Positions 29,222-39,514 are shown, counted from the first letter of the stretch. The stretch is 49,899 bases of DNA from Bacteroidales bacterium (GCA_015654795.1 JAATGF010000077.1:1-49899), one strand, 5' to 3'. Made by a program: numbers and translations. Notes: a model not told the origin generated them from the sequence alone.

Positions 29222-29656
29222 ATGTTACAGCCAAAAAAAGTAAAATTTAGAAGAGTACAAAAGGGCAAGCTGAAAGGAAACGCACAGCGTGGAAATCAGT
29301 TATCATTTGGTTCTTTTGGTATAAAATGCCTGGAAACAGCATGGATAACCGGACGCCAGATTGAGGCAGCCAGGGTCGCGGTAACGCGTCATATGCAGCG
29401 TCAGGGACAAATTTGGATTCGTATTTTCCCCGATAAACCAATTACCAAAAAACCTGCAGAGGTTCGTATGGGTAAAGGGAAAGGTGCTCCTGAAGGATTT
29501 GTTGCCACTGTTACGCCAGGGCGCATCATGATCGAGGTTGAAGGAGTTCCCTTCCTCCTGGCTAAAGAAGCATTACGTCTGGCAGCTCAAAAGCTGCCCG
29601 TGACTACCAGGTTTGTTGTTAGACGTGATTTTGTTGAATCTTTAATTATTGAATAA
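29222..29656 (+). CDS. rplP: Ribosomal protein L16
   Basis: The 144-residue L16 starts [16 protein letters not shown] and contains [20 protein letters not shown] and [11 protein letters not shown], which approach the A-site tRNA elbow. Its stop overlaps the rpmC start by one nt. Confidence 0.98.
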   Translation: MLQPKKVKFRRVQKGKLKGNAQRGNQLSFGSFGIKCLETAWITGRQIEAARVAVTRHMQRQGQIWIRIFPDKPITKKPAEVRMGKGKGAPEGFVATVTPGRIMIEVEGVPFLLAKEALRLAAQKLPVTTRFVVRRDFVESLIIE

Positions 29657-29850
29657 TGAAAAATTCTGAGATAAAAGAGTTAACAACTGCTGAAATCATC
29701 GAGAAAATTTCTGTTACAAAAGAAGAGTTAATTCGCATGAAATTGAATCATAGCGTTAACCCTTTGGAAAATCCGATGAAAATACGGTTTACCCGAAAAG
29801 ACGTCGCTCGTCTGAACACCGAATTACGTAATCGTCAACTTGAAAATTAA
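29656..29850 (+). CDS. rpmC: Ribosomal protein L29
   Basis: The 64-residue helical-hairpin protein ([20 protein letters not shown] ... [15 protein letters not shown]) lies at the tunnel exit next to L23. It overlaps rplP by one nt. Confidence 0.96.
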   Translation: MKNSEIKELTTAEIIEKISVTKEELIRMKLNHSVNPLENPMKIRFTRKDVARLNTELRNRQLEN

Positions 29851-29852
29851 TT

Positions 29853-30116
29853 ATGACTATGGAAACTAGGAATCTTCGGAAAGAGCGTATTGGTGTTGTT
29901 GTAAGTAACAAAATGGAAAAAACCATAGTTGTCGCAGAGAAGGGGAAAGAGAAACATCCGATTTACGGTAAATTCGTAAACAGGACTACCAAATTCTATG
30001 CGCATGACGAAAAAAATGACTGCAACATAGGCGATACCGTAATGATAATGGAAACACGTCCTCTGTCGAAGCAGAAAGGATGGAGATTAGTTAAAATTTT
30101 AGAAAGAGCGAAGTAG
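29853..30116 (+). CDS. rpsQ: Ribosomal protein S17
   Basis: The 87-residue OB-fold S17 has [19 protein letters not shown] and [19 protein letters not shown]. Two in-frame ATGs are present. Relatives in Bacteroidota start [10 protein letters not shown], so the second ATG at 29859 may be the true start. Confidence 0.96.
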   Translation: MTMETRNLRKERIGVVVSNKMEKTIVVAEKGKEKHPIYGKFVNRTTKFYAHDEKNDCNIGDTVMIMETRPLSKQKGWRLVKILERAK

Positions 30117-30118
30117 CC

Positions 30119-30484
30119 ATGATACAGCAAGAATCACGTTGTACAGTCGCAGATAACAGCGGCGCTAAAGAAGCCTTGGTCATCCGTGTTTTAGGAGGGA
30201 CCCGCAAGCGTTATGCCACCGTTGGAGACAAAATTGTCGTGACTGTAAAAAATGCCCTGCCTGGAAGCGATATGAAGAAAGGTACTGTTTCGAAAGCAGT
30301 TGTTGTGCGCACTTCCAAGGAAGTACGCCGTGCTGACGGATCATATATTAGGTTCGATGATAATGCAGTTGTGTTGCTTAACGCTGCCGGTGAAATGCGG
30401 GGTACCCGTATTTTTGGGCCGGTTGCCCGCGAGCTTCGTGACAATTTCATGAAAATCGTTTCTTTAGCTCCTGAAGTACTTTAA
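30119..30484 (+). CDS. rplN: Ribosomal protein L14
   Basis: The 121-residue L14 ([39 protein letters not shown]) sits at the subunit interface and bridges to 16S rRNA. It begins two nt after rpsQ. Confidence 0.98.
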   Translation: MIQQESRCTVADNSGAKEALVIRVLGGTRKRYATVGDKIVVTVKNALPGSDMKKGTVSKAVVVRTSKEVRRADGSYIRFDDNAVVLLNAAGEMRGTRIFGPVARELRDNFMKIVSLAPEVL

Positions 30485-30496
30485 CACATTCAGACC

Positions 30497-30820
30497 ATGC
30501 AGAAAAAGTTACACATAAAAAAAGGAGACACGGTAGTCGTAATTGCCGGTAACTCGAAAGGACAGGAAGGTAAAATCCTTGAAGTTGTTCGCGAAACCGA
30601 GCGCGCTATTGTGGAAGGGGTAAACTTGGTGTCAAAGCACACCAAACCCAACGCTAAAAGTCCTCAGGGTGGTATCATCAAACAGGAAGCAACAATTCAT
30701 GTTTCCAACCTGATGCTCAAAGATCCTAAAACAGGTAAACCAACCCGTATTGGTCGCCGCCTTGATAAAAAAGGAAAATTAGTTCGCTATTCAAAAAAAT
30801 CAGGGGAGGAGATTAAGTAA
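30497..30820 (+). CDS. rplX: Ribosomal protein L24
   Basis: The 107-residue L24 carries a KOW motif ([20 protein letters not shown]) and starts 50S assembly. The stop overlaps the rplE start by one nt. Confidence 0.97.
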   Translation: MQKKLHIKKGDTVVVIAGNSKGQEGKILEVVRETERAIVEGVNLVSKHTKPNAKSPQGGIIKQEATIHVSNLMLKDPKTGKPTRIGRRLDKKGKLVRYSKKSGEEIK

Positions 30821-31377
30821 TGGGTTACATACCTACTTTAAAGCAGAAATTTCAAGAGGAGATCATTCCTGTAATGCAGACCGAATTCGGATATAAATCC
30901 GTGATGCAGGTTCCTCAGCTCGAGAAAATTATCATTAACCAAGGTGTTGGTGCTGCTATAGCTGATAAAAAAATTATGGAAGTAGCTGTTGAAGAGCTTA
31001 CTACTATAACAGGTCAAAAGGCTGTTACTACAATGTCTAAGAAGGATATCGCAAATTTTAAACTTCGCAAGAAAATGCCAATTGGTGTTAGAGTAACATT
31101 GCGTAGTGATAAGATGTACGAGTTTCTGGAAAGACTTGTAAGTATCGCATTACCGCGTATCCGTGACTTCAAAGGTATTAGTGATAAATTCGATGGACGT
31201 GGAAATTATACGCTCGGTGTAACCGAACAGATTATTTTCCCTGAAATTGTTTTAGATAAGGTAACCAAAATGAACGGTTACAATATCACTTTTGTTACTA
31301 CAGCCAATACTGATGAAGAAGGTTATGCGCTGCTAAAGAAATTTGGATTACCTTTCAAGAACGCAAAAAAGAACTAA
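30820..31377 (+). CDS. rplE: Ribosomal protein L5
   Basis: The 185-residue L5 binds 5S rRNA and contacts P-site t[35 protein letters not shown] and [11 protein letters not shown] match the family. Confidence 0.98.
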   Translation: MGYIPTLKQKFQEEIIPVMQTEFGYKSVMQVPQLEKIIINQGVGAAIADKKIMEVAVEELTTITGQKAVTTMSKKDIANFKLRKKMPIGVRVTLRSDKMYEFLERLVSIALPRIRDFKGISDKFDGRGNYTLGVTEQIIFPEIVLDKVTKMNGYNITFVTTANTDEEGYALLKKFGLPFKNAKKN

Positions 31378-31382
31378 TTGAT

Positions 31383-31652
31383 ATGGCCAAAGAATCATTA
31401 AAAGCCCGCGAAGTAAAACGCGTAAAGCTTGTTGAAAGGTATGCTGAGAAGAGAGCCCGTCTTAAGGCTGAAGGTGATTATATCGGAATGAGCCAATTGC
31501 CCCGCAATTCAGCTCCAAGCCGCATGCACAATCGCTGTAAGCTGACAGGTCGTCCTAAAGGATATATGCGTCAGTTTGGTGTTTCGCGTATTCAATTTCG
31601 CGAAATGGCTTCTGCCGGATTAATTCCCGGAATTAAAAAAGCTAGTTGGTAA
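31383..31652 (+). CDS. rpsN: Ribosomal protein S14, zinc-free form
   Basis: The 89-residue S14 is the long C-minus type, lacking paired CxxC motifs. [23 protein letters not shown] is present with a single Cys. Such forms work without zinc (family knowledge). Confidence 0.97.
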   Translation: MAKESLKAREVKRVKLVERYAEKRARLKAEGDYIGMSQLPRNSAPSRMHNRCKLTGRPKGYMRQFGVSRIQFREMASAGLIPGIKKASW

Positions 31653-31674
31653 TCGTTTTAAATTTATTGCAAAG

Positions 31675-32073
31675 ATGACTGATCCTATTGCAGATTATCT
31701 CACCCGACTTCGGAATGCCATTAAGGCAAAACATAAAGTTGTGGAAATACCTGCGTCGAACATTAAAAAAGAGATTACCAAAATTCTGAAGGAAAAAGGG
31801 TATATTCTCAATTATAAATTCGACGACGAGGTTAATTATCAGGGAAGTATCAAAATTGCCCTGAAATACCATCCTGCCGATGGTACCTCAGCGATCAAAT
31901 CGCTGACACGTGCATCAAAACCTGGTCTTCGCAAATATTGCGATACAGAGCACGTACCACGTGTATTGAACGGCCTTGGTGTGGCTATCATCTCGACTTC
32001 AAAAGGTGTAATTACTGATAAAGAAGCGAAAGCACTGAATGTAGGTGGTGAAGTTTTATGTTTTGTTTATTAA
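31675..32073 (+). CDS. rpsH: Ribosomal protein S8
   Basis: The 132-residue S8 begins [20 protein letters not shown] and ends with the [20 protein letters not shown] block. It binds the central 16S domain; in E. coli it represses the spc operon. Confidence 0.98.
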   Translation: MTDPIADYLTRLRNAIKAKHKVVEIPASNIKKEITKILKEKGYILNYKFDDEVNYQGSIKIALKYHPADGTSAIKSLTRASKPGLRKYCDTEHVPRVLNGLGVAIISTSKGVITDKEAKALNVGGEVLCFVY

Positions 32074-32089
32074 TTAAGGAGGAATTACA

Positions 32090-32647
32090 ATGTCAAGGAT
32101 AGGAAAACTACCGATTGAAATCCCTGCCGGAGTGACGATAAACGTGAGCAAAGAAAACCTCGTTACCGTTAAAGGCCCGCTTGGAACACTTACTCAGAAA
32201 GTTGATGCCGATCTTGAAGTTGCTGTTGAAGCAGCTCATATTATCGTCAAAAGGCCTACTGAGCAGAAACGTCACCGTGCTATGCATGGTCTGTACCGTT
32301 CGCTTCTTCACAATATGGTTGTAGGAGTGTCTAAAGGTTATGAATTAAAACTAGAACTTGTAGGAGTTGGATATCGTGCGGAAGCTGCTGGCCAGGTTTT
32401 GGACCTTGTGCTTGGGTTTTCTCACCATACCTATTTACAGATCCCTCCGGAAGTGAAGGTTGTAGCCGTTACTGATAAACGTGCTAATCCGATTATTACG
32501 CTAAACAGTGCCGACAAGCAATTGATAGGTCATGTTGCAGCGAAAATCAGATCATTCCGTTTACCAGAGCCTTATAAAGGGAAGGGTGTTAAATTTGTTG
32601 GCGAAAAACTTCGTCGTAAGGCTGGTAAATCAGCTGCTAAAAAATAA
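32090..32647 (+). CDS. rplF: Ribosomal protein L6
   Basis: The 185-residue L6 has two similar alpha/beta domains. The first begins [17 protein letters not shown]; the C-terminal one has [23 protein letters not shown] clear AAGGAGG-like ribosome-binding site precedes the start (32074-32082). Confidence 0.98.
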   Translation: MSRIGKLPIEIPAGVTINVSKENLVTVKGPLGTLTQKVDADLEVAVEAAHIIVKRPTEQKRHRAMHGLYRSLLHNMVVGVSKGYELKLELVGVGYRAEAAGQVLDLVLGFSHHTYLQIPPEVKVVAVTDKRANPIITLNSADKQLIGHVAAKIRSFRLPEPYKGKGVKFVGEKLRRKAGKSAAKK

Positions 32648-32661
32648 TTGACTTTATAGTT

Positions 32662-33018
32662 ATGGCTCTCACAAAATTAGAAAGAAGAGAAAGAATCCGT
32701 AAACGAATAAGAAAAGTAGTTTCCGGTACTAACGAGGTTCCCCGCTTGAGCGTATTTCGCAGCAATACACAGATCTCTGTGCAATTTGTTGACGATGTAG
32801 CGGGAAAAACCTTACTGTCAGTTTCTTCATTGAATAAAGATATTGCTGCTGTTGCAGGTACAAAAACAGAAAAGGCTGTCCTTGTGGGCAAGCTTGCTGC
32901 TGAAAAAGCCCTTGCTGCAGGTATCAATGTTGTAAAATTTGACCGTGGCGGTTATTTATATCATGGACGTGTGAAAGCAGTTGCTGAAGCGGCACGTGAA
33001 GGAGGTTTAAAATTCTAA
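32662..33018 (+). CDS. rplR: Ribosomal protein L18
   Basis: The 118-residue L18 binds 5S r[24 protein letters not shown] and [25 protein letters not shown] are diagnostic. It lies 5 bp before rpsE. Confidence 0.98.
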   Translation: MALTKLERRERIRKRIRKVVSGTNEVPRLSVFRSNTQISVQFVDDVAGKTLLSVSSLNKDIAAVAGTKTEKAVLVGKLAAEKALAAGINVVKFDRGGYLYHGRVKAVAEAAREGGLKF

Positions 33019-33023
33019 GCATT

Positions 33024-33539
33024 ATGGCGAAAAATATTAAAAAAGTTAAAACCAGCGATCTCGAGCTTAAAGACAGGTTAGTAGCAATTAACCGCGTCAC
33101 AAAAGTCACCAAAGGAGGTAGAACATTCAGCTTTTCAGCTATCGTCGTTGTGGGCAACGAAGACGGAATTGTAGGCTGGGGTCTTGGTAAAGCCAGCGAA
33201 GTAACTGCAGCCATCGCCAAGGGCGTTGACGCAGCAAAAAAGAACCTCGTGAAGGTACCCGTTATTAACGGAACAATCCCTCATACGCAAGAAGCAAAAT
33301 TTGGTGGTGCTAACGTTTTACTTAAACCTGCTTCTTCGGGAACAGGAGTTAAAGCAGGGGGTGCTATGCGCGCTGTGCTTGAAAGTGTTGGCATACATGA
33401 TATTTTGGCTAAATCAAAAGGATCGTCTAACCCTCACAACCTGGTGAAAGCTACATTTGCTGCATTACTCGAATTGCGTGATGCATACACTGTGGCCGAA
33501 CATCGTGGCGTGGCTCTGGACAAAGTGTTTAACGGATAA
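33024..33539 (+). CDS. rpsE: Ribosomal protein S5
   Basis: The 171-residue S5 has the double-stranded-RNA-binding N-domain ([30 protein letters not shown]) and the C-domain ([19 protein letters not shown]). It helps maintain decoding accuracy. Confidence 0.98.
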   Translation: MAKNIKKVKTSDLELKDRLVAINRVTKVTKGGRTFSFSAIVVVGNEDGIVGWGLGKASEVTAAIAKGVDAAKKNLVKVPVINGTIPHTQEAKFGGANVLLKPASSGTGVKAGGAMRAVLESVGIHDILAKSKGSSNPHNLVKATFAALLELRDAYTVAEHRGVALDKVFNG

Positions 33540-33551
33540 ATTTTATACAAA

Positions 33552-33737
33552 ATGGCAAAGGTTCGTATTACACAGTACAAGAGTTCGATAGGCGCTACTA
33601 AGGCTCAGAAGAAAATAATGAAAGCTCTCGGGCTTGGCAAGTTAAACCGTCCGGTTGAACACGAAGCTGTCCCCGAAGTTTTAGGTATGGTAAGAAAACT
33701 ACAACACCTTTTAAGGGTTGAAGAAGTTAACGAATAA
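33552..33737 (+). CDS. rpmD: Ribosomal protein L30
   Basis: The 61-residue L30 (VRITQYKSSIGATKAQKKIMKALGL-type start with LGKLNRPVEHEAVPEVLGMV) is a small 50S protein. It lies 12 bp after rpsE and 14 bp before rplO. Confidence 0.96.
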   Translation: MAKVRITQYKSSIGATKAQKKIMKALGLGKLNRPVEHEAVPEVLGMVRKLQHLLRVEEVNE

Positions 33738-33751
33738 TATATTCTACAGAT

Positions 33752-34198
33752 ATGGAATTGCATAACTTAAAACCTGCGGAAGGTTCCACTAAGAAAGAGA
33801 AAAGAATCGGGCGAGGACAAGGTTCCGGCCACGGGGGCACATCAACCCGTGGACACAAAGGAGCTAAATCGCGTTCAGGTTATAAATCTAAACGGAGTTT
33901 CCAGGGAGGTCAGATGCCGCTACAGCGTATTGTACCAAAATTTGGCTTTACAAACGTGAACAGGGTAGAATTTAAAGGTGTCAACCTTAGTTCTTTACAA
34001 ACATTGGCTGAAGAATACAGCCTTACAGTTATTGATTTTCAGTCTCTTCAGAACGCCGGTTTTGCTGGCAAAAATGACAAGGTTAAAATCCTTGGCAATG
34101 GAGAATTGAAATTGAAACTTGAAGTGAAAGCGCATGCTTTTTCTAAGAGTGCGAAAGAGGCAATTGAGAAACTGGAAGGAACTACTGAAATACTTTAA
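33752..34198 (+). CDS. rplO: Ribosomal protein L15
   Basis: The 148-residue L15 has the Gly/Arg-rich N-terminal extension (RIGRGQGSGHGGTSTRGHKG) that penetrates 23S rRNA and the globular KVKILGNGELKLKLEVKAHA block. It lies five bp before secY. Confidence 0.98.
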   Translation: MELHNLKPAEGSTKKEKRIGRGQGSGHGGTSTRGHKGAKSRSGYKSKRSFQGGQMPLQRIVPKFGFTNVNRVEFKGVNLSSLQTLAEEYSLTVIDFQSLQNAGFAGKNDKVKILGNGELKLKLEVKAHAFSKSAKEAIEKLEGTTEIL

Positions 34199-34203
34199 AC
34201 CGG

Positions 34204-35538
34204 ATGAAAAAACTAATCGAGACTCTTAAGAACATTTATAAGATTGAGGATTTAAGAGCGCGGCTTGGATTGACATTGTTGCTTATCGCGGTTTACCGCT
34301 TTGGCTCATTTGTCATTCTTCCGGGTATCGATCCTAATCCTGCAAATTTTGAAGCTTTAAGAAGCCAAAGTTCAGACGGGATTCTTGGATTATTAAATAT
34401 GTTCTCGGGTGGTGCATTTTCGAATGCATCAATTTTTGCGTTGGGAATTATGCCTTACATCAGCGCCTCGATTGTTATCCAACTTTTAGGTTTTGCTGTT
34501 CCTTACATTCAGCGGTTACAAAAAGAGGGAGAATCGGGCCGCCGCAAAATTAACCAGATGACACGTTATTTAACGGTTGTTATTCTGGTTTTTCAGGGTT
34601 GGGCTTATTTGGCCAACCTGCGGTTCCAGCTTCCAGAATCCGCTTTTGTAATGAGCGCCTTTGCCTTCAATGTTAGCTCAACAATTGTGATGGCTGCCGG
34701 TTCAATGTTTATCATGTGGCTCGGTGAACGAATCACTGACAAAGGAATTGGCAACGGTATCTCCATGATCATCATGATCGGTATTATTGCACGGCTTCCG
34801 CATTCGTTGGTACAGGAATTTGCCAGTCGTTTGGCAGAACAGGGTAAAGGGTTCATCATGATTATTATTGAGATGATTATTTTTCTGTTCGTTATCGCAG
34901 CAACTATTCTTTTGGTTCAGGGAACCCGCAAGGTGCCTGTTCAATATGCCAAGCGAATTGTAGGAAATCGTCAGTACGGTGGAGTACGTCAGTATATTCC
35001 TTTGAAGGTTAATGCTGCCGGAGTAATGCCAATAATTTTCGCACAGGCAATTATGTTTGTGCCTATCAGCCTTGCGGGGTTGTTCTCTTCAGAAACACTT
35101 GGTCGAATGATGTCATCGTTCTCTGATTATACCGGATTTGGATATAATTTTACGATGTTTTTGATGGTTATCGTGTTTACCTATTTCTACACTGCCATCA
35201 CGGTTAATCCTAACCAGATGTCGGATGATATGAAGAAAAACGGTGGATTTATTCCGGGAATCAAGCCAGGAAAGAAAACAGCAGAGTACCTTGACACAGT
35301 TATGTCGAGAATTACTTTGCCGGGATCAATATTTCTTGGATTGATTACGATCCTTCCTGCCTTTGCAATGGGACTGGGCGTTAATTCGGAATTTGCACAC
35401 TTCTTTGGCGGTACATCATTGCTAATCCTTGTCGGTGTTATTCTGGATACTCTCCAACAGGTTGAAAGTCATTTGTTGATGCGCCATTATGATGGATTAT
35501 TGAAATCAGGACGTATTAAAGGACGTACCGGTGCTTAA
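34204..35538 (+). CDS. secY: Protein translocase subunit SecY
   Basis: The 444-residue channel protein of the Sec translocon has ten hydrophobic segments. GIMPYISASIVIQLL is in TM2, and the cytoplasmic loops that bind ribosome or SecA include RQYGGVRQYIPLKVNAAGVMPIIFA and the MKKNGGFIPGIKPGKKTAEYL block. It exports the many signal-peptide proteins encoded here. It is the last gene before a 447-bp spacer where other Bacteroidota often carry map. Confidence 0.97.
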   Translation: MKKLIETLKNIYKIEDLRARLGLTLLLIAVYRFGSFVILPGIDPNPANFEALRSQSSDGILGLLNMFSGGAFSNASIFALGIMPYISASIVIQLLGFAVPYIQRLQKEGESGRRKINQMTRYLTVVILVFQGWAYLANLRFQLPESAFVMSAFAFNVSSTIVMAAGSMFIMWLGERITDKGIGNGISMIIMIGIIARLPHSLVQEFASRLAEQGKGFIMIIIEMIIFLFVIAATILLVQGTRKVPVQYAKRIVGNRQYGGVRQYIPLKVNAAGVMPIIFAQAIMFVPISLAGLFSSETLGRMMSSFSDYTGFGYNFTMFLMVIVFTYFYTAITVNPNQMSDDMKKNGGFIPGIKPGKKTAEYLDTVMSRITLPGSIFLGLITILPAFAMGLGVNSEFAHFFGGTSLLILVGVILDTLQQVESHLLMRHYDGLLKSGRIKGRTGA

Positions 35539-35544
35539 ATAATA

Positions 35545-35569
35545 TGAACCCTCGTAAAAGAGGGATTCA
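35545..35569 (+). terminator. Hairpin after secY
   Basis: TGAA-CCCTC pairs with GAGGG-A-TTCA with one bulged A and a six-nt GTAAAA loop, 7 bp after the secY stop. The U-tract is poor (TAATTTTG), so it may attenuate rather than terminate, or protect the 3' end. Confidence 0.5.
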
Positions 35570-35882
35570 TAATTTTGAAATGCGTATAGTTAATTCGCAA
35601 GTCAGCTGAAAAGCAATATATAATCAGTAGTAATTCAAATTAATATGAATTTACACTGATGCGTTCTGTGAAAGATTCTTGAGAATCATGGTTCTGATAT
35701 GATCTATGTTTCTGTTTGTCTTCTTTTTTCTGAAGACGGATTGGAAATTGTTTCGTTACGATTGTTTGCCATTTATCTGATGGTAATGCAAGCGCGGCAA
35801 AACGAAACCTTCAGCAGATTTTTCACTGCTGGTGTTGGCGCATATTTATTACCAGGGTATTTTTTAATATCAGATATCTCAT

Positions 35883-35890
35883 TAATTTTG
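35883..35890 (+). promoter_or_regulatory. -7 promoter box for the infA-rpmJ-alpha segment
   Basis: TAATTTTG matches TAnnTTTG exactly. No good TTG is found 19-21 bp upstream. Transcription would start near 35896, immediately before the CCGCTC/GAGCGG hairpin, with infA about 90 nt downstream. Confidence 0.45.
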
Positions 35891-35900
35891 TGGACGTTTT

Positions 35901-35924
35901 TAAAAAAAACCGCTCTTTGAGCGG
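35901..35924 (-). terminator. Intrinsic terminator facing the minus strand
   Basis: On the minus strand CCGCTC-AAA-GAGCGG is followed directly by eight T residues, a textbook intrinsic terminator. No annotated minus-strand gene ends here, so it would stop antisense transcription coming from the infA side. Confidence 0.6.
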
Positions 35925-35985
35925 AATGTGAGAGTTTACAGGTCTTTCAACACATTACAGAATTTTGGAGAAGTAATTAGTTTCT

Positions 35986-36207
35986 ATGTCAAAACAAGCA
36001 TTTATAGAACAAGACGGAACCATTATTGAAGCATTGTCGAATGCAATGTTCAGGGTGGAATTACAGAATGGTCATGTCATCACGGCCCATATCTCGGGTA
36101 AGATGCGCATGCACTACATCAAGATTCTGCCTGGTGACAAGGTAAAGGTTGAAATGTCTCCTTACGACTTGACCAAAGGGAGAATATCTTTCAGATACAA
36201 AAATTAA
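35986..36207 (+). CDS. infA: Translation initiation factor IF-1
   Basis: The 73-residue OB-fold IF-1 ([55 protein letters not shown]) binds the 30S A site during initiation. It heads the last part of the cluster and is followed after 11 bp by rpmJ. Confidence 0.98.
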   Translation: MSKQAFIEQDGTIIEALSNAMFRVELQNGHVITAHISGKMRMHYIKILPGDKVKVEMSPYDLTKGRISFRYKN

Positions 36208-36218
36208 AACGTAGGAAA

Positions 36219-36335
36219 ATGAAAGTAAGGGCATCTATTAAGAAACGTAGTGCAGATTGCAAAATTGTCAGCCGTAAAGGCCGTCTCTACGTTATCAACA
36301 AAAAAAATCCGAAGTTTAAACAACGTCAAGGATAA
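36219..36335 (+). CDS. rpmJ: Ribosomal protein L36, zinc-free form
   Basis: This 38-codon gene encodes a protein beginning [20 protein letters not shown] and ending NPKFKQRQG. Of the four zinc ligands of C-plus L36 only one Cys remains (Cys14), and the others read Ser, Asn and Phe. It is therefore the C-minus form, which does not need zinc. It lies between infA and rpsM as expected. Confidence 0.96.
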   Translation: MKVRASIKKRSADCKIVSRKGRLYVINKKNPKFKQRQG

Positions 36336-36372
36336 TATGTTAATTTTGTAAAGATTTTAATCGTAAAAGAAT

Positions 36373-36750
36373 ATGGCTCGTATAGTTGGCGTAGATATAC
36401 CGAATAACAAGAGAGGCGAAATTGCCTTGACTTATATTTATGGGATAGGCCGTAGCCGCTCGCAGTTGATTCTGGAGAAAGCTAGCGTTGATAAAAATAT
36501 CAAAGTAAGCGACTGGAACGACGAGCAGTTAGGTGCAATTCGTAAAGTTATTACGGAAAGTTACAAGGTTGAAGGCGAATTACGGTCTGAGTATCAGATG
36601 TCTATCAAACGATTGATGGATATTGGTTGCTACCGTGGCATTCGTCATCGTATTGGGTTACCGGTTCGTGGGCAGAGTACAAAGAACAATGCCAGAACCC
36701 GTAAGGGCAGAAAGAAAACAGTTGCTAATAAGAAAAAAGCCACTAAATAA
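36373..36750 (+). CDS. rpsM: Ribosomal protein S13
   Basis: The 125-residue S13 ([40 protein letters not shown]) contacts the P-site tRNA and bridges to L5. The C-terminal tail is Lys-rich. Confidence 0.98.
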   Translation: MARIVGVDIPNNKRGEIALTYIYGIGRSRSQLILEKASVDKNIKVSDWNDEQLGAIRKVITESYKVEGELRSEYQMSIKRLMDIGCYRGIRHRIGLPVRGQSTKNNARTRKGRKKTVANKKKATK

Positions 36751-36762
36751 TCTTAAGTAGAA

Positions 36763-37152
36763 ATGGCAAAAAAGACTGGAGTATCAAAGAAAAGAGTTGT
36801 AAACATTGAACCTGTTGGTCAGGCTCATGTCTCATCTTCTTTTAATAATATCATCATTTCGATGACCAATAACAACGGGGAAGTAATTTCCTGGTCATCT
36901 GCTGGTAAAAAAGGGTTTAGGGGCTCAAAGAAAAATACTCCTTATGCAGCACAAACTGCATCTGAGGAGTGCGCAAAAACAGCTTTTGATCTTGGATTAC
37001 GCAAGGTGAAAGTTTTCGTTAAAGGACCGGGAAACGGACGCGAGTCTGCTATTCGCGCAATGGCCAATGTCGGAATTCAGGTAACTGAAATCGTTGACGT
37101 TACTCCATTGCCACATAATGGATGCCGACCTCCTAAACGTCGTCGTGTATAA
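36763..37152 (+). CDS. rpsK: Ribosomal protein S11
   Basis: The 129-residue S11 ([51 protein letters not shown]) lines the mRNA exit on the platform. It lies 12 bp after rpsM. Confidence 0.98.
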   Translation: MAKKTGVSKKRVVNIEPVGQAHVSSSFNNIIISMTNNNGEVISWSSAGKKGFRGSKKNTPYAAQTASEECAKTAFDLGLRKVKVFVKGPGNGRESAIRAMANVGIQVTEIVDVTPLPHNGCRPPKRRRV

Positions 37153-37181
37153 TTAATAGGTACTTTTAAACGTAAAATCAC

Positions 37182-37790
37182 ATGGCAAGATATATTGGTC
37201 CAAAATCCAAAATTTCACGAAAATTCGGGGAGGCAATTTATGGCCCCGATAAAGCTTTTGAGCACAAAAACTATCCTCCGGGAATGCACGGCAATAGCAA
37301 ACGCCGTAAAAAGGTCTCGGAGTACGGAACTCAGCTGAAAGAAAAACAGAAAGCCAAATACATGTATGGTATACTTGAGCGTCAGTTCCGCAATCTTTTC
37401 GAAAAAGCTCATTCACATAAAGGGGTTACGGGTACTGTTCTTTTGCAGCTTCTCGAAAGTCGCCTTGATAATGTAGTATTTCGTCTGGGTATCGCACCAA
37501 CACGCGCAGCTGCTCGTCAGTTGGTGTCTCACAAACACATTGTAATTGACGGATCGGTAGTAAACATACCTTCTTACACACTTCGCCCTGGAGAAGTTGT
37601 CAGCGTTCGCGAGAAATCAAAATCGCTTGTAGCGATTACTGATGCTCTGGCTGTAAACCGCCACAATAAATTTCCTTGGCTTGAATGGGATAGCGAAGCC
37701 AAAGCTGGCAAGTTTTTGAATGTTCCTAGTCGCGAAGAGATTCCGGAAAATATCAAGGAACAATTAATCGTCGAATTGTATTCGAAATAA
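37182..37790 (+). CDS. rpsD: Ribosomal protein S4
   Basis: The 202-residue S4 is a primary 16S binder. Its S4 RNA-binding domain reads [20 protein letters not shown] ... [18 protein letters not shown]. Unlike zinc-type S4 proteins it has no N-terminal Cys cluster. Confidence 0.98.
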   Translation: MARYIGPKSKISRKFGEAIYGPDKAFEHKNYPPGMHGNSKRRKKVSEYGTQLKEKQKAKYMYGILERQFRNLFEKAHSHKGVTGTVLLQLLESRLDNVVFRLGIAPTRAAARQLVSHKHIVIDGSVVNIPSYTLRPGEVVSVREKSKSLVAITDALAVNRHNKFPWLEWDSEAKAGKFLNVPSREEIPENIKEQLIVELYSK

Positions 37791-37807
37791 AAATAATTTT
37801 TAGGTTT

Positions 37808-38800
37808 ATGGCAATTTTAGCTTTCCAGAAGCCGGATAAGGTGATAATGATTGAGTCGGATGATAAAATCGGTAAATTCGAGTTTCGTCCGCTTGAGCCT
37901 GGTTATGGTATTACTATAGGTAATGCACTGCGCAGGATTTTGTTATCTTCTTTAGAAGGGTACGCAATCACAACGATCAAAATCGAAGGGGTAGAGCATG
38001 AGTTTTCTACAATCCCAGGTGTAATAGAGGATGTAACCGAGATGATCCTTAACCTGAAACAGATCCGTTTCAAAAAGGTTGTGGACGATTTCGACAGCGA
38101 AAAAGTATCTGTGACTATTTTTGGTCAGGATAAGTTTAAAGCTGGAGATATTAATAATTTCATCACGGGATTCAGAGTTCTAAATCCGGAATTGTTGATC
38201 TGCAATATGGAGCCGGACGTGAAACTTCAGATTGAACTTTCAATCGAAAAGGGCCGTGGATATGTTCCGGGTGTTGAGAATAAACCTTCGGAAGAAGAGT
38301 TTGGAGTAATCCCAATTGATTCTATTTTCACGCCAATCAAAAATGTAAAGTATGATATCGAAAACTATCGTGTTGAGCAGAAAACCGACTACGAAAAATT
38401 AGTAATCGAAATCACAACTGACGGATCTATCTATCCTAAAGATGCCTTGAAGGAAGCGGCTAAAATTCTGATTTACCATTTTATGCTTTTCTCCGACGAG
38501 AAAATTACACTCGACTCAGATGAGAAATTCGCCAATGAGGAATTCGATGAAGAGATTCTTCATATGAGGCAACTTCTTAAAAATCGGTTGATCGATCTTG
38601 ACCTGTCTGTTAGGGCATTAAATTGTCTTAAAGCGGCTGATGTTGATACGCTGGGTGAATTGGTTACTTACAATCGCAACGACTTACTGAAATTCCGTAA
38701 CTTCGGAAAGAAATCACTGACGGAACTTGACGATTTATTGGTTAACCTCGGTTTGAGTTTCGGGATGGATATCAGTAAGTATAAATTAGACAAGGAATAA
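37808..38800 (+). CDS. rpoA: RNA polymerase alpha subunit
   Basis: The 330-residue alpha subunit has the dimerising N-terminal domain ([37 protein letters not shown]). The C-terminal domain binds UP elements and activators ([37 protein letters not shown]). It lies five bp before rplQ. Confidence 0.98.
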   Translation: MAILAFQKPDKVIMIESDDKIGKFEFRPLEPGYGITIGNALRRILLSSLEGYAITTIKIEGVEHEFSTIPGVIEDVTEMILNLKQIRFKKVVDDFDSEKVSVTIFGQDKFKAGDINNFITGFRVLNPELLICNMEPDVKLQIELSIEKGRGYVPGVENKPSEEEFGVIPIDSIFTPIKNVKYDIENYRVEQKTDYEKLVIEITTDGSIYPKDALKEAAKILIYHFMLFSDEKITLDSDEKFANEEFDEEILHMRQLLKNRLIDLDLSVRALNCLKAADVDTLGELVTYNRNDLLKFRNFGKKSLTELDDLLVNLGLSFGMDISKYKLDKE

Positions 38801-38805
38801 CAGAA

Positions 38806-39339
38806 ATGAGACATAAAAAAAGTTTTAATCATTTAGGGAGGACGACTTCACATCGGCATGCTTTGCTTTCAAATATGGCAAATTCGCTTTTTATCCATAA
38901 AAGGATTAGTACGACTTTAGCCAAAGCCAAAGCATTACGCATCTATGTAGAGCCACTCATTACCCGTGCAAAAAGTGATACTACTCACAATCGTCGCGAA
39001 GTGTTCAGCCTTTTGCAAAGCAAAACGGTTGTTACAGAACTTTTCCGCGATATCATTCTGAAAATCGGCGATCGTCCGGGTGGTTATACCAGAATATTGA
39101 AAGTTGGAAACAGACTTGGTGACAATGCAGAGATGTGTATTATTGAGTTGGTAGATTATAATGAGAATATGTTATCTACCGTCAAGAAGGAAGTTGGTAA
39201 AAAGCGCAGATCAAGGAAAAAGAGTGATGCTGTTGCTGCTGAAGGGGCTCCTAAAAAGGAAGCTGCTGCGCCAAAGGCAGAAGCCAAAGTCGTGGAAACA
39301 CCAGTCTCGGCAATTGACGCTGAAGAAAAAGCTGAATAG
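38806..39339 (+). CDS. rplQ: Ribosomal protein L17 with Ala/Lys/Glu-rich tail
   Basis: The first ~120 residues are canonical L17 ([40 protein letters not shown]). A low-complexity C-terminal extension of ~55 residues rich in Ala, Lys and Glu follows, as in other Bacteroidota. It is the last gene of the supercluster. Confidence 0.97.
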   Translation: MRHKKSFNHLGRTTSHRHALLSNMANSLFIHKRISTTLAKAKALRIYVEPLITRAKSDTTHNRREVFSLLQSKTVVTELFRDIILKIGDRPGGYTRILKVGNRLGDNAEMCIIELVDYNENMLSTVKKEVGKKRRSRKKSDAVAAEGAPKKEAAAPKAEAKVVETPVSAIDAEEKAE

Positions 39340-39360
39340 TAATTACAACTATTATATTGA

Positions 39361-39389
39361 AAAGGGCAACGCGAGTTGCCCTTTTTTTT
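39361..39389 (+). terminator. Strong intrinsic terminator of the ribosomal-protein cluster
   Basis: GGGCAAC-GCGA-GTTGCCC is a perfect 7-bp stem extended by AAA/TTT pairs and followed by eight T, 21 bp after the rplQ stop. Confidence 0.95.
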
Positions 39390-39483
39390 GTCCTTTTTAT
39401 TCTTTACTGCCAACCTTTTCTCTTATTCTTTGTTAATGATTTGTTATTTGTCTTTTGAGACTGATTTGTTCTGTTAAAAATCA

Positions 39484-39491
39484 TATATTTG
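39484..39491 (+). promoter_or_regulatory. -7 box of the citrate synthase promoter
   Basis: TATATTTG matches TAnnTTTG. A TTTG at 39465-39468 is 15 bp upstream, closer than usual. The box lies downstream of an in-frame TTG at 39455, which argues that translation starts at the ATG at 39515. Confidence 0.5.
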
Positions 39492-39514
39492 AACCTACAC
39501 TAATAGGTAATCGC

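Larger units (their letters stand above)
35539..35985. other. 447-bp spacer between secY and infA
   Basis: The spacer begins with a bulged hairpin at 35545-35569 (TGAACCCTC/GAGGGATTCA), which may end or pause the secY transcript. It also holds a -7 box at 35883-35890 and a terminator-like hairpin facing the minus strand at 35901-35924. A 73-codon ORF at 35699-35920 runs through the promoter and hairpin and is probably not real. No map gene or remnant of one is recognisable. Confidence 0.6.

Noticed and set aside
35699-35920. 73-codon ORF between secY and infA
   Set aside because: It runs across the probable infA promoter and a terminator hairpin, and resembles no known protein; map would be expected here and it is not map.
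39455-39514. N-terminal extension of citrate synthase from a TTG codon
   Set aside because: The extension spans the likely -7 promoter box and has no similarity to citrate synthase; the ATG at 39515 fits better.
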